The notes under the pieces are model-generated. The model was given only the letters and a program-made list of their open reading frames with translations, did no database searches and was not told the origin of the DNA. Shown here piece by piece: positions 1 to 9,723 of a stretch of 64,000 bases of DNA; position 1 is the first letter of the stretch, and every line of letters begins with the position of its first letter. Position numbers and translations under genes: made by a program. This stretch comes from Streptomyces rubrogriseus (GTDB taxonomy: Bacteria > Actinomycetota > Actinomycetes > Streptomycetales > Streptomycetaceae), in contig NZ_CP116256.1 in the NCBI RefSeq assembly GCF_027947575.1, positions 4,712,001-4,776,000 of the forward strand. Direction: 5' to 3'.

Positions 1-845
1 ATCGAGGACGGCGCCCTCCACATCGCCCTCAACCGTCGGCACGGCGGCGACGGCCACGTCGGACGCGGGGTCGGCCGCGGGCCCTGCCAGGGCGTCCGCG
101 CTCCGCAAGGGCGTGGCCGAGGCATCGGCGAGCAGCGCCATGTCCTTGGCCAGCGCGCCGATGGTGAAATCGGCCGTGTGCGGGGCCCGTTCACCGGTGA
201 GGAAGGGACGCTTGCGGGCGACGAGCCCGCCGAGCTGACCGAGTTCGAGGACGTCCAGCACCTGAGTACGCGGCAGGCCGAGCGCGTCCCCTTGCCGCAG
301 TGAGTCGCCCAGCGCCAGGAGGGCTCCGGCAAGGCTGCTGTTGGCGACGAGCTTGAGCGCCGCGGCGGTGCGGGCGTCGTCGACGCGTCGCACGGTGCCC
401 AGCGTTTCCAGGACCGGTCGGACGCCGTCGAGTGTGTCCTGCTCGGCGGCGGCGAGGATCCGGAGCGTTCCGGCGGCCACGGCCGGGACGGAGCCGATCA
501 CGGGCGCGTGGACGTAGGACCGGCCGAGGTGCCGCGCGAACCCCGCCGCCTCGGCGGGGGCGACGGTGCTGGTGTTCAGCACGACGGTGCCCGTGCGCAG
601 CGAGTCCCGGATGTCGCCGAGGACCTGGAGACAGGCGGGTCCGTCGAACAGCGACAGAAGCACCAGGTCCGCCTTCGCCACGGCGGTGCCCGGATCGGGG
701 GCCACCTCGACGGTGCCCGGGGCGCGGCCGGAGCGGGTCCAGCCGACGACGTCCCGGCCCTGGGCGGTGAGCCGGGCGGCGATCGCTTCTCCCATGCGTC
801 CCAGGCCGAGAACGGCGATGGTGCACGGCGCGTGTGGTGCGGTCA
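1..845 (-). CDS. NAD(P)-dependent dehydrogenase, HIBADH/imine reductase type (3' end outside window)
   Basis: The frame begins with ATG at 845 and stays open to the left edge, so the C-terminus is missing (281 codons visible). The N-terminus reads MTAPHAPCTIAVLGLGRMGE, a Rossmann glycine motif (GLGRMG) of the 6-phosphogluconate/3-hydroxyisobutyrate dehydrogenase superfamily. The conserved LVANSSLAGALLALGDSL stretch near residue 165 corresponds to the substrate helix, where this superfamily usually has a KxxxN motif (here KLVAN). The reaction is probably NAD(P)H-dependent reduction or oxidation of a small beta-hydroxy acid, carbonyl or imine; the substrate cannot be read. It is divergent from the LysR gene at 945, which suggests control by that regulator. 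Confidence 0.85.
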
Positions 846-944
846 TGACCGCCACAGTGGTGCACCCGGATGACTGCGACAAGCGCAGGTTTCGCAGGTC
901 TGCCCTGCGGTTCCCGCATGCCTGGGCGCGTGGATACTGGCGCG

Positions 945-1847
945 ATGGATCTCACCGTGTGGCGGACCTTCGTGACCGTGTGCCGTCTCGGGTCGCTGTC
1001 GGCGGCCGCCGACGAGCTGAACCACACCCAGTCGGCGGTTTCCCGCCAGATCGCCGGACTGGAGCGGCAGTTGGGCGTGCCGCTGGTCGAGCGCCATGCG
1101 CGGGGCGTGCGTCCCACGCCGGCCGGAGAGGTGTTCCGCCGGCACGCCCTGACCACGCTCACCGAGGCCGACCGCGCCGTCCGGGCCGCACGGGACGTCC
1201 GCGACGGGGGATCCGGCCGGCCGTTGGCCGTCGGCGCGGTCCCCTCGCTGGCCTCCGGGATCGTCCCGGAAGCGGTCCGCGGCCTGCTGGACAGGGCCGG
1301 ACACCTCCGGTGGAGCCTGGTGCCGGGCCTGACCGGGCAGCTGCACCGGCGTGTGATCGGCGGCGACATCGACCTGGCTCTCGTCACCGACGCACCACCC
1401 GGCCTGCCCCATGCCCCCCAGGTCGAACGGCGGTTCCTGGGACTCGACCGCATGGTCGTCGTCCTGCCCGTCGGCCATCCGCGGGCCGGGGCCGGCCCGG
1501 TGCACATCCGGACGCTGGCCGACGAGACCTGGGCCGAGGACAACGACGGCTCGGCGGCGCTCCTGCGCCGGCACGCCGCCCGAGCCGGAGTAGGTGTCCG
1601 CATCGACCTCGGTGCGGCCGACCTGCCCGGCAAGCTCGCTCTGGTCGCCACCGGTCACGCCGTCGCGCTGGTGCCCGGGGTGCTGAGGCGTGCGTTGCGG
1701 GCCGACGTCACCACGGTGGGCCTCGTCGACGCTCCGACGCGCGGCGTCTACACGATCACCCCGTACCGCGACCCCCACCCTTGTGCGGCCCTTCTCCACG
1801 ACGAGCTGACCACTGCGTTCGCCGCCAGGGAGAGTGCCGGGGCGTAA
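945..1847 (+). CDS. LysR-family transcriptional regulator
   Basis: A 300-residue protein of normal LysR length. The N-terminal winged helix-turn-helix (about residues 1-60) contains SLSAAADELNHTQSAVSRQI, the classic LysR recognition helix. An effector-binding fold follows (about 90-290). ATG 945 was chosen because it puts the HTH at the normal distance from the N-terminus; an in-frame ATG at 870 would add 25 residues that do not look like protein. The gene is divergent from the dehydrogenase ending upstream at 845, with about 100 bp between starts. That is the usual layout for a LysR protein controlling its neighbour; this control is inferred. Confidence 0.9.
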   Translation: MDLTVWRTFVTVCRLGSLSAAADELNHTQSAVSRQIAGLERQLGVPLVERHARGVRPTPAGEVFRRHALTTLTEADRAVRAARDVRDGGSGRPLAVGAVPSLASGIVPEAVRGLLDRAGHLRWSLVPGLTGQLHRRVIGGDIDLALVTDAPPGLPHAPQVERRFLGLDRMVVVLPVGHPRAGAGPVHIRTLADETWAEDNDGSAALLRRHAARAGVGVRIDLGAADLPGKLALVATGHAVALVPGVLRRALRADVTTVGLVDAPTRGVYTITPYRDPHPCAALLHDELTTAFAARESAGA

Positions 1848-1893
1848 CAAGCGCTGAGAAGACAGGGGCGTTGGCCCGGTCACCGAGACGGCG

Positions 1894-2316
1894 TCAGCGA
1901 GTGGCCAGCCGCTCGAGCAGGACGGCACTCTCCGCCAGCAACGCCCGCTCCCTGTCCGTGAGTTCGTCCTCGATGGCCTGCGCGAGCCAGCCCACCCGGC
2001 GACCGCGCTCCGCGTCCAGCGCCGCGCGGCCCGCATCGGACAGCTCGACCAGCGACTTGCGGCCGTCCGTGGGGTGCGCCCTTCGGGTGACCAGGTTCTG
2101 TTCCATGAGAAGGCCCACCGCCCGCGCCATCGACTGGGGCCGCACGCGCTGGTCGGCGGCGAGTTCGCTGGTGGTCATGGCACCGTCGCGGTCGAGTGCG
2201 CCGAGCACGGCGACCTGGCCCAACGGGATGCGGTCCTCGTGCTTGACGCGTCGGGTGAGCTTGCTCATCGCGGTGCGCAGTTCGGCGGCGATGGCGGCGG
2301 CTTCCGGGGTGGGCAT
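1894..2316 (-). CDS. MarR-family transcriptional regulator
   Basis: A 140-residue winged-helix protein. The DNA-binding segment reads TTSELAADQRVRPQSMARAV followed by a DGRKSLVEL wing, as in MarR proteins. ATG 2316 was preferred over an upstream in-frame extension because that extension (to 2451) is made of translated 13-bp repeats and is rich in Cys and Trp. The gene is divergent from the enolase at 2544, and the whole intergenic space carries a 13-bp tandem repeat array. MarR proteins normally bind palindromes in such regions, so it is the first candidate to bind the array; nothing in the sequence proves this. Confidence 0.88.
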   Translation of the reverse strand: MPTPEAAAIAAELRTAMSKLTRRVKHEDRIPLGQVAVLGALDRDGAMTTSELAADQRVRPQSMARAVGLLMEQNLVTRRAHPTDGRKSLVELSDAGRAALDAERGRRVGWLAQAIEDELTDRERALLAESAVLLERLATR

Positions 2317-2339
2317 GGGGCATCTTACCCCCGCTGACC

Positions 2340-2470
2340 AGCAAAGCTGTTCACCTGGCCTGCACAGCCAATCTGCGCAGCACCACTGCACAGGCAACCT
2401 GCACAGACAGCCTGCAACAGCAAAACTGTTCAGCAAAACTGAGCAGCACAACTGCTAAGCATTGCTGTAG
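2340..2470. repeat. Ten-copy 13-bp imperfect tandem repeat between MarR gene and enolase
   Basis: Units start at 2340, 2353, 2366, 2379, 2392, 2405, 2419, 2432, 2445 and 2458, with a single extra base at 2418. The consensus is AGCAAAACTGCAC. The core CTG at unit positions 8-10 is present in all ten units, and AG at positions 1-2 in nine. Several units form the short inverted motif CAG-N5-CTG. The array runs from 24 bp upstream of the MarR start to 73 bp upstream of the enolase start and covers where the enolase -35 region should lie. It resembles an iteron or multi-site operator. Confidence 0.9.
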
Positions 2471-2477
2471 AGTCTGA

Positions 2478-3848
<1,371 letters not shown>

Positions 3849-3855
3849 GCCGCGA

Positions 3856-3896
3856 CCGTCCCCTCGCGGGGCCGGCCCGGCGCGCCGAGGGGACGG
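3856..3896 (+). terminator. Stem-loop terminator after enolase
   Basis: Perfect 11-bp arms (3856-3866 CCGTCCCCTCG with 3886-3896) enclose a GC-rich 19-nt loop, starting 8 nt after the enolase stop. There is no U-tract, as is common in Streptomyces. Confidence 0.7.
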
Positions 3897-3935
3897 ACCG
3901 GCGCGCCGAGCGGGCAGACCGGCGCGCGGGGCGGG

Positions 3936-4073
3936 TCAGAGCACCTGGCGGGAGCTGGAGCCCGGCCGACGCAGGCCGAGGTCGGCGATGTCGTACGCCG
4001 CGACGTGGTCGTCGGCGGCCCCACCAGCCGTGCGCGCCGGTCGCCCCGCGCCACCCCGGTCGGGGCCCGGCAC
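3936..4073 (-). pseudogene. Possible gene remnant or 45-codon small ORF
   Basis: The 379-bp stretch between enolase and the cellulase (3849-4227) has no obvious complete gene. On the minus strand a frame ending with TGA at 3936-3938 reads as a plausible protein C-terminus, AADDHVAAYDIADLGLRR then AGSSSRQVL. It can be opened by GTG at 4073 (45 codons), but no good ribosome site precedes that codon and the N-terminal half is low complexity. It may be the tail of a decayed gene. No family is recognised. Confidence 0.3.
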
Positions 4074-4178
4074 CTGACGGCAACAGGGGCCAATTGCGCT
4101 TCACGGGCGAGGAGTTCGGCGTTCCGACACCCTGTCGCGCACCGGCGTGCGGGTGTACGGTCTCGGGCCGATGGGCTT

Positions 4179-4192
4179 TGGGAGCGCTCCCA
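4179..4192. promoter_or_regulatory. CebR operator
   Basis: TGGGAGCGCTCCCA is a perfect 14-bp palindrome identical to the known Streptomyces CebR-binding site. CebR is the cello-oligosaccharide-responsive LacI-type repressor of cellulose-use genes. It lies 35 bp upstream of the cellulase start, a position suited to block transcription. Confidence 0.95.
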
Positions 4193-4227
4193 TCGCGTTG
4201 TGTCCGCTTCGCACGAGGAGGAACGCT

Positions 4228-5613
4228 TTGAAACGCCTTTTGGCCCTGCTCGCGACCGGCGTGTCGATCGTCGGCCTGACGGCGCTCGCCGGCCCCCCGG
4301 CGCAGGCCGCCACCGGCTGCAAGGCCGAGTACACGATCACCAGCCAGTGGGAGGGCGGCTTCCAGGCCGGGGGGAAGATCACCAACCTGGGTGATCCGGT
4401 CAGCGGCTGGACGCTCGGGTTCACGATGCCGGACGCCGGACAGCGGGTCGTCCAGGGCTGGAACGCGACCTGGTCGCAGTCCGGCTCCGCGGTCACCGCA
4501 GGCGGCGTCGACTGGAACCGCACCCTGTCCACCGGCGCGTCGGCCGACCTGGGGTTCGTGGGTTCCTTCACGGGCGCCAATCCCGCGCCCACGTCCTTCA
4601 CGCTCAATGGCGCGACCTGCAGCGGGTCCGTCACCGATCCGCCGACGGACCCGCCGACCGATCCGCCCGCGACCGGGACACCGGCCGCCGTCAACGGCCA
4701 ACTGCACGTCTGCGGTGTGCATCTGTGCAACCAGTACGACCGCCCGATACAGCTGCGCGGCATGAGCACGCACGGCATCCAGTGGTTCGGTCCGTGCTAC
4801 GGCGACGCGTCCCTGGACGCCCTGGCGCAGGACTGGAAGTCGGACCTGCTCCGCGTCGCCATGTACGTCCAGGAGGACGGCTACGAAACCGACCCGGCGG
4901 GCTTCACCAGCCGGGTGAACGGCCTGGTCGACATGGCTGAGGCCCGCGGCATGTACGCGGTGATCGACTTCCACACACTGACGCCGGGCGACCCGAACTA
5001 CAACCTCGACCGCGCCAAGACGTTCTTCTCCTCCGTCGCCGCCCGCAACGCGGACAAGAAGAACGTGATCTACGAGATCGCCAACGAGCCCAACGGGGTC
5101 AGCTGGACTGCCGTGAAGAGCTACGCCGAGCAGGTGATCCCGGTGATCCGGGCCGCCGACCCGGACGCCGTCGTCATCGTCGGCACCCGCGGCTGGTCCT
5201 CGCTGGGCGTCTCGGACGGCGCGAACGAGAGCGAGGTGGTCAACAATCCGGTGAACGCGACCAACATCATGTACGCGTTCCACTTCTACGCCGCCAGCCA
5301 CAAGGACAACTACCGGGCGGCGGTGAGCCGAGCGGCCACCCGACTTCCCCTGTTCGTGTCGGAGTTCGGCACGGTGAGCGCCACCGGCGGTGGTGCGGTG
5401 GACCGGTCGAGCAGCGTCGCCTGGCTGGATCTGCTCGACCAGCTCAAGATCAGCTATGCGAACTGGACGTATTCCGACGCCGACGAGGGCAGCGCCGCGT
5501 TCAAGCCGGGCACCTGTGAGGGCACCGACTACAGCAGCAGCGGCGTGCTGACCGAGTCCGGCGCTCTGCTGAAGAGCCGCATCAGCACCACCGACGACTT
5601 CCCGACGAGCTGA
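4228..5613 (+). CDS. Secreted endoglucanase, CBM2 plus GH5
   Basis: Hydrolyses internal beta-1,4-glucosidic bonds of cellulose outside the cell. TTG 4228 was chosen because it follows AGGAGGAA at correct spacing and starts directly with the signal peptide LKRLLALLATGVSIVG...AQA; the in-frame ATG at 4147 would place the CebR box inside the coding region. After the signal comes a CBM2 module (about residues 28-130, with bounding cysteines and spaced Trp). A PPTDPPTDPP linker follows, then a GH5 catalytic domain. Catalytic residues are visible: the acid/base Glu in EIANEPNG and the nucleophile Glu in FVSEFGT. Total 461 residues. Expression is probably induced by cello-oligosaccharides through CebR. 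Confidence 0.95.
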   Translation: MKRLLALLATGVSIVGLTALAGPPAQAATGCKAEYTITSQWEGGFQAGGKITNLGDPVSGWTLGFTMPDAGQRVVQGWNATWSQSGSAVTAGGVDWNRTLSTGASADLGFVGSFTGANPAPTSFTLNGATCSGSVTDPPTDPPTDPPATGTPAAVNGQLHVCGVHLCNQYDRPIQLRGMSTHGIQWFGPCYGDASLDALAQDWKSDLLRVAMYVQEDGYETDPAGFTSRVNGLVDMAEARGMYAVIDFHTLTPGDPNYNLDRAKTFFSSVAARNADKKNVIYEIANEPNGVSWTAVKSYAEQVIPVIRAADPDAVVIVGTRGWSSLGVSDGANESEVVNNPVNATNIMYAFHFYAASHKDNYRAAVSRAATRLPLFVSEFGTVSATGGGAVDRSSSVAWLDLLDQLKISYANWTYSDADEGSAAFKPGTCEGTDYSSSGVLTESGALLKSRISTTDDFPTS

Positions 5614-5647
5614 CCCCGGCGAGACAGGAGGAGCAGACGCGCAACGA

Positions 5648-5679
5648 GGTGGGCCGCGGTTCCGGTTCCGCGGCTCACC
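5648..5679. terminator. Bidirectional stem-loop between convergent genes
   Basis: Twelve-base arms 5648-5659 and 5668-5679 (GGTGGGCCGCGG with its complement, one G-U pair) enclose an 8-nt loop. It lies between the cellulase stop at 5613 and the convergent small gene, overlapping the stop codon of the latter. Confidence 0.65.
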
Positions 5680-5965
5680 GACCGCCCCCGAAGTGGTCCC
5701 GGAGTTCCTCGTCGCAGTCGTCCGCGGCACCGCCCTCGACTCGCGAGAAGGTCAGCACCCCGTCGTCACCTTCCCGCCCGGCCCTGGCCAGTTGCTTCTC
5801 GATGTCCGCGATGCGCTCGGCGCACACGGCGCCGACGGGCTCCTCGGGCCGTGGGCCAGGAGTCGAGGAGGCGTCCAGCACCGCGGTGGCGACGAGGCCG
5901 ACCGCAGCCGTCACCGCCCACGCGGCAATCCACCTGCGGCGGCTCGTGCGCAACGGCTCGGACAT
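5675..5965 (-). CDS. Small single-pass membrane protein of unknown function
   Basis: A 96-residue protein. A short basic N-terminus (MSEPLRTSRRRW) is followed by one hydrophobic helix (IAAWAVTAAVGLVATAVL). An acidic, probably extracytoplasmic tail has two cysteines (GAVCAERI and ADDCDEEL) that could pair. It looks like a membrane-anchored small protein facing outside. ATG 5965 was chosen because coding character is lost upstream of it. It lies between the cellulase and snapalysin genes. No family is recognised. Confidence 0.6.
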   Translation of the reverse strand: MSEPLRTSRRRWIAAWAVTAAVGLVATAVLDASSTPGPRPEEPVGAVCAERIADIEKQLARAGREGDDGVLTFSRVEGGAADDCDEELRDHFGGGR

Positions 5966-6123
5966 CCGGGCATCGTACGTGCACGCCGTCCGGCGCCGCC
6001 CGGCCGCCTTGTCACGGACGGCCGGGAGCTGCCGATACGAATTGACTGATTGGCAGCGCCGTCCTCTGGGCAGGGAGGCAGATGTCATGAGCACGACTCC
6101 TCTCCCCCACAAGGAGGTCGAGC

Positions 6124-6675
6124 ATGCACGTCCGCACACTGACCGGATGTCTCGCGGCGGCGCTGCTGTCGCTGCCGCTGCTGAGCGGCCAGGCCGTGGC
6201 CGCGGGATCACCTGCCGCGGCCCGTGTACTCACCTACGACGCGAGCGGCTCCGCGGAGTTCCGGTCCGCGGTCGACCAGGGCGCGGCCATCTGGAACGAG
6301 AGCGTCGAGGGTGCCGAGCTGCGTCCGGTCCCGGCCGGACAGCGGGCCGACATCCGGATCCTGGCCGACGACGGCTGGCCGCGCGCCCTCCCCACGTCCT
6401 TGGGCAGGGGCACCGTCTGGATCGGACGTCAGGCGGTGGACGAGGGCTACAACACGGTACGCATCTCGTCCCACGAACTCGGTCACATCCTGGGGCTGCC
6501 GGACCGCAAACCCGGGCCGTGCTCCAGTCTGATGTCGGGATCGAGCGCGGGCGTCCCGTGCACCAACCCGTACCCGAACGCCGCGGAGAAGGCGGAGGTC
6601 GAGGACAACTTCGCCGGTGCGGCCGGTTCGCCGTCGGCGGTCGCGGGACCGGTGCCCGTCCTCGTCGAGGACTGA
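6124..6675 (+). CDS. snpA: Snapalysin, small extracellular neutral metalloprotease (family M7)
   Basis: A 183-residue secreted zinc protease. The signal peptide (MHVRTLTGCLAAALLSLPLL...AVA) is followed by a compact catalytic domain. The zinc site SSHELGHILGLPD fits the M7 form HExxHxxGxxD, where Asp is the third ligand; this Asp is diagnostic of snapalysin. CSSLMSGSSAG after the site is the met-turn region. GGAGG precedes the ATG. In several streptomycetes snpA is divergent from a LysR activator gene; here the upstream neighbour is the small membrane protein, so that linkage is absent. Confidence 0.93.
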   Translation: MHVRTLTGCLAAALLSLPLLSGQAVAAGSPAAARVLTYDASGSAEFRSAVDQGAAIWNESVEGAELRPVPAGQRADIRILADDGWPRALPTSLGRGTVWIGRQAVDEGYNTVRISSHELGHILGLPDRKPGPCSSLMSGSSAGVPCTNPYPNAAEKAEVEDNFAGAAGSPSAVAGPVPVLVED

Positions 6676-6688
6676 GCCTCGACCACGA

Positions 6689-8599
6689 TCAGCACGGTCG
6701 GCGCACGTGCACGCGGACTTCCAGATAGCCCTCCCCCTCCTTCGGGGGACGGGTCCAGGAGCGGCTGGTGCAGGTGTGCAGCCTCCCGTGCACGAGCGCC
6801 TGCCTGGGCAGGTGGACACCGAACTCCCGGCCCACCGCCGCCAGCAGCGCCCGTTCCGCGTCGTCGGCGCCGTCGCCCGGATCACCGAAGTACTGGTCCG
6901 GGCGCAGCGTCCTCGGTATCCGACCGCTCTCCCGGATCTTCCCCTCGTCGTACGTGAAGGCGTACTGCTCCACGCCGCCCCGGGCCACCGAGAGGTGGAA
7001 GAAGGGTTCTCCGTGCCGCGTTCTCAGCCCGCTCCACACCACCACCGCCCGAGCGCCCGCGCAGGCTGCGGCCGCGGGCGGGACGAACCGCTGCCGGTCG
7101 AAGGGGGCGGGGGCGCCGTCGAAGGCGAAACTCCAGCCGGCGCCCGCCCGGCCGACCGCGAGGAGCGGCCGGTCCTCGTAGGCCGGGAACTCCCCGCGGC
7201 CGTGCGACGAGCCGTGCCGCGCCTGCCAGGAGGTCATGGGGGCGTTGAGCTCGGTGCCGCCCCCGTCCGCGAGCCGCGCCGGCAACTCCTCGGGCTCGAC
7301 CCCTTCGACCAGTACGAACCGGTAGCACGTGCGGCTGCCGCCCGGGTCCGGCTCGGCGAGCCATGCCAGGCCGGGTGGGTCCAGCGGCGGCGTCGGCCCG
7401 GGTGCCGCACCGGCCCCGCCGCCCCTGGGCGTGGACAGCAGCTCGCGCCCCCGCTCCTCGGTCAGCAGCGACCCGAGCAGCGGGTCCGCGATCCAGCCCA
7501 CCGGTGCCAGGTGGTCCGGTCCCAGCGGCTCCCACGAGGGCAGCGCGCTCGTCAGCTCCCGCCAGGCCGCGTCCGTGTCTCCCCACCGGGCCAGCTCCCT
7601 CGCCCGCTCCACCGCCTCTCCGAACGCTCCGGGCGCCGTGTACGCGTACGTGCCCTTCCTCATCCCGTCGAGCATCGTCAGCGCCGGTCCCATCAGGTCC
7701 GCCTCGGCGCCCCGGAGGTGGAACGACAGCGTCCGATCGTCGCGGTAGGAGTGTGCCGCGTGCTCGGCGGTCAGCAGGGGCAACAACTCGGACGTGTACC
7801 GCGGGTCCGTGGCCAGACCGCCGAAGTCCACCATGTAGGTCCTGCCGAGCAGACGGCGTATCTGGTCGCCGAGTCCGGCGGCTCGCGGTCTGCCGTACGC
7901 CCCGGCCTCGTCCAGGAGTCGCAGGGCTCCTTCCCAGTCGCCCCGCAGCGCCTCCAGCCGGGCCTCCTCGACGAGCCGGTCGAGCCGGCGCGTCGTGTCA
8001 TTGACGAACTCCGGCTCTCCTTCCCCCGGGCGGGCGCGCAGGCGGTGGAACTCGCGGTGCATCTCCCGCATGAACGCACGGAAGCTCGCGTGCCGCTCGG
8101 GCGGTGCGGCCCGCCAACCCGCCCAGGTGTACACGGACCACTCACCGTCCTCGTCCACGTCCTCCGGGTCCATGAGGACGTAGGTGGCGTCGGATGCGAC
8201 GTCGAGTTGCAGTCCGCGCCGCCAGATGTCCGCCTCCCGCCGCTCCTGCGGCCCGGCGTCCTCGTCCAGGTCCTCCTCGAACGTGTCCGCCAGGCCCGAC
8301 GCGTCGTCGTGCCAGCGCGCGTCCGCGGTGCCCGCGAGCAGCCACACGAATCCGCCCGCGTGCCGCCACCCGTCACTGACCTTCAGGAACTCCCGGTACG
8401 ACGGGGGCAGGCGCCGGCCCAGGCGCGCCTCCGCCGCGGCGACCCGCGCCTCGTCGGCGGGCGGGAACCCCAGCCAACGAGACCGCCGGGCGGACGCGTC
8501 GTCCGCGCTGCGCGTCTCCCCCTCGGGCAGGCAGTCGGCCCACTCCCCGCTCCACTCGACGAGGAAGGGCCGCCAGTCGAACGCCGTCGTATCCGTCAT
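6689..8599 (-). CDS. SMI1/KNR4 (SUKH) domain protein
   Basis: A 636-residue cytoplasmic protein without signal or membrane segments. The N-terminal part (about residues 40-190) has the SUKH pattern: ARLGRRLPPSYREFLKVSDG followed by tryptophans and an acidic patch FEEDLDEDAG. SUKH domains occur in immunity proteins against contact-dependent toxins and in regulatory scaffolds. The rest (about 200-636) is not recognised; it holds short helical repeats and a region mentioning paired cysteines in place of a catalytic motif. Its stop lies 14 bp from the snapalysin stop (convergent). No toxin gene is adjacent, so an immunity role is only a possibility. Confidence 0.8.
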   Translation of the reverse strand: MTDTTAFDWRPFLVEWSGEWADCLPEGETRSADDASARRSRWLGFPPADEARVAAAEARLGRRLPPSYREFLKVSDGWRHAGGFVWLLAGTADARWHDDASGLADTFEEDLDEDAGPQERREADIWRRGLQLDVASDATYVLMDPEDVDEDGEWSVYTWAGWRAAPPERHASFRAFMREMHREFHRLRARPGEGEPEFVNDTTRRLDRLVEEARLEALRGDWEGALRLLDEAGAYGRPRAAGLGDQIRRLLGRTYMVDFGGLATDPRYTSELLPLLTAEHAAHSYRDDRTLSFHLRGAEADLMGPALTMLDGMRKGTYAYTAPGAFGEAVERARELARWGDTDAAWRELTSALPSWEPLGPDHLAPVGWIADPLLGSLLTEERGRELLSTPRGGGAGAAPGPTPPLDPPGLAWLAEPDPGGSRTCYRFVLVEGVEPEELPARLADGGGTELNAPMTSWQARHGSSHGRGEFPAYEDRPLLAVGRAGAGWSFAFDGAPAPFDRQRFVPPAAAACAGARAVVVWSGLRTRHGEPFFHLSVARGGVEQYAFTYDEGKIRESGRIPRTLRPDQYFGDPGDGADDAERALLAAVGREFGVHLPRQALVHGRLHTCTSRSWTRPPKEGEGYLEVRVHVRRPC

Positions 8600-8619
8600 G
8601 GGTCCAGGCTGCCATCACC

Positions 8620-8683
8620 CACTGACAGTGCCGTCCGGGTCGGGGAAGACTCGAAGGGCTTCACTCGGCGCCGGTCGACCGGC
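8620..8683. promoter_or_regulatory. Candidate operators between SUKH and GH18 genes
   Basis: Two perfect palindromes lie in the divergent intergenic region: CACTGACAGTG at 8620-8630 and GCCGGTCGACCGGC at 8670-8683. They could be regulator sites for the GH18 gene. No known consensus is matched, and the second is GC-rich enough to arise by chance. Confidence 0.35.
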
Positions 8684-8715
8684 CGGACGCCGGTCACGAG
8701 ATGGGAGAACGATCA

Positions 8716-9645
8716 ATGAAGTGCACTCCGGTACGGAGCAGGGCGCGCAGGGCCGCGCTCGCGCTCTCGGCGGTCGCGGCCCTCGCCTTCGGCACGACCG
8801 CGACGGCCACCACGACCGGCGCGGCGGCGGCCCCCGCTCCCGCGAAACAGGGACCGACCTCGGTGGCCTACATCGAGGCGAACAACAACAGCATGCTCAA
8901 CGCGGGCAAGTACACCCTCGCCGACGGCGGCGGCAACGTCTTCGACGTCGCCGTGATCTTCGCGGCGAACATCAACTACGACACGGGCACGAAGTCGGCG
9001 TACCTGCACTTCAACGAGAACGTGCAGCGCGTCCTCGACAACGCCGCCACACAGATACGGCCGTTGCAGCAGAAGGGCATCAAGGTCGTCCTGTCGGTGC
9101 TCGGCAACCACCAGGGGGCCGGTTTCGCCAACTTCCCGTCCCAGCAGGCCGCTTCGGCGTTCGCCAGGCAACTCTCGGACGCCGTCGCCGAGTACGGGCT
9201 CGACGGCATCGACTTCGACGACGAGTACGCCGAGTACGGCAACAACGGCACCGCGCAGCCCAACGACAGCTCGTTCGTCCACCTGGTGACGGCCCTGCGC
9301 GCGAACATGCCCGACAAGATCATCAGCCTGTACAACATCGGTCCGGCCGCCTCGCGCCTCTCCTACGGCGGCGTGGACGTCTCCACCGAATTCGACTACG
9401 CCTGGAACCCGTACTACGGCACCTGGCAGGTGCCTGGGATCGCGCTGCCCAAGTCGAAGCTGTCACCGGCGGCCGTGGAGATCGGCCGGACCTCGCAGAG
9501 CACGTCCGCCGACCTCGCCCGGCGCACCGTCGACGAGGGCTACGGCGTCTATCTGACGTACAACCTCGACGGCGGCGACCGCAGCTCCGACGTCTCCGCG
9601 TTCACCAGGGAGCTGTACGGCAGCGAGGCCGTCCACACGCCGTAG
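8716..9645 (+). CDS. Secreted endo-beta-N-acetylglucosaminidase, Endo H type (GH18)
   Basis: Cleaves the chitobiose core of high-mannose N-glycans outside the cell. The sequence from KQGPTSVAYIE onward closely follows the Streptomyces plicatus Endo H sequence as I remember it. It includes the catalytic motif DGIDFDDEYAEYG, whose last-but-one acidic residues are the catalytic Asp and Glu. Total 309 residues with a 40-45 residue signal region (RRAALALSAVAALAFGTTATA). ATG 8716 was chosen over ATG 8701 because GGGAGAA precedes it at good spacing and it matches the family N-terminus (MKCTPVRSRARR). Two palindromes lie upstream. Confidence 0.95.
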   Translation: MKCTPVRSRARRAALALSAVAALAFGTTATATTTGAAAAPAPAKQGPTSVAYIEANNNSMLNAGKYTLADGGGNVFDVAVIFAANINYDTGTKSAYLHFNENVQRVLDNAATQIRPLQQKGIKVVLSVLGNHQGAGFANFPSQQAASAFARQLSDAVAEYGLDGIDFDDEYAEYGNNGTAQPNDSSFVHLVTALRANMPDKIISLYNIGPAASRLSYGGVDVSTEFDYAWNPYYGTWQVPGIALPKSKLSPAAVEIGRTSQSTSADLARRTVDEGYGVYLTYNLDGGDRSSDVSAFTRELYGSEAVHTP

Positions 9646-9691
9646 GGCGACGCGCCGAGCCGCGACCGGACAACGATGTCATGGATGCCCT

Positions 9692-9717
9692 GCCCTGCGG
9701 CCCACGGGCCGCAGGGC
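9692..9717. terminator. Bidirectional terminator
   Basis: GCCCTGCGGCCC at 9692-9703 is perfectly complementary to 9706-9717. The stem sits between the convergent GH18 and deacetylase genes, 7 bp from the latter's stop. Confidence 0.8.
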
Positions 9718-9723
9718 GGCGGG

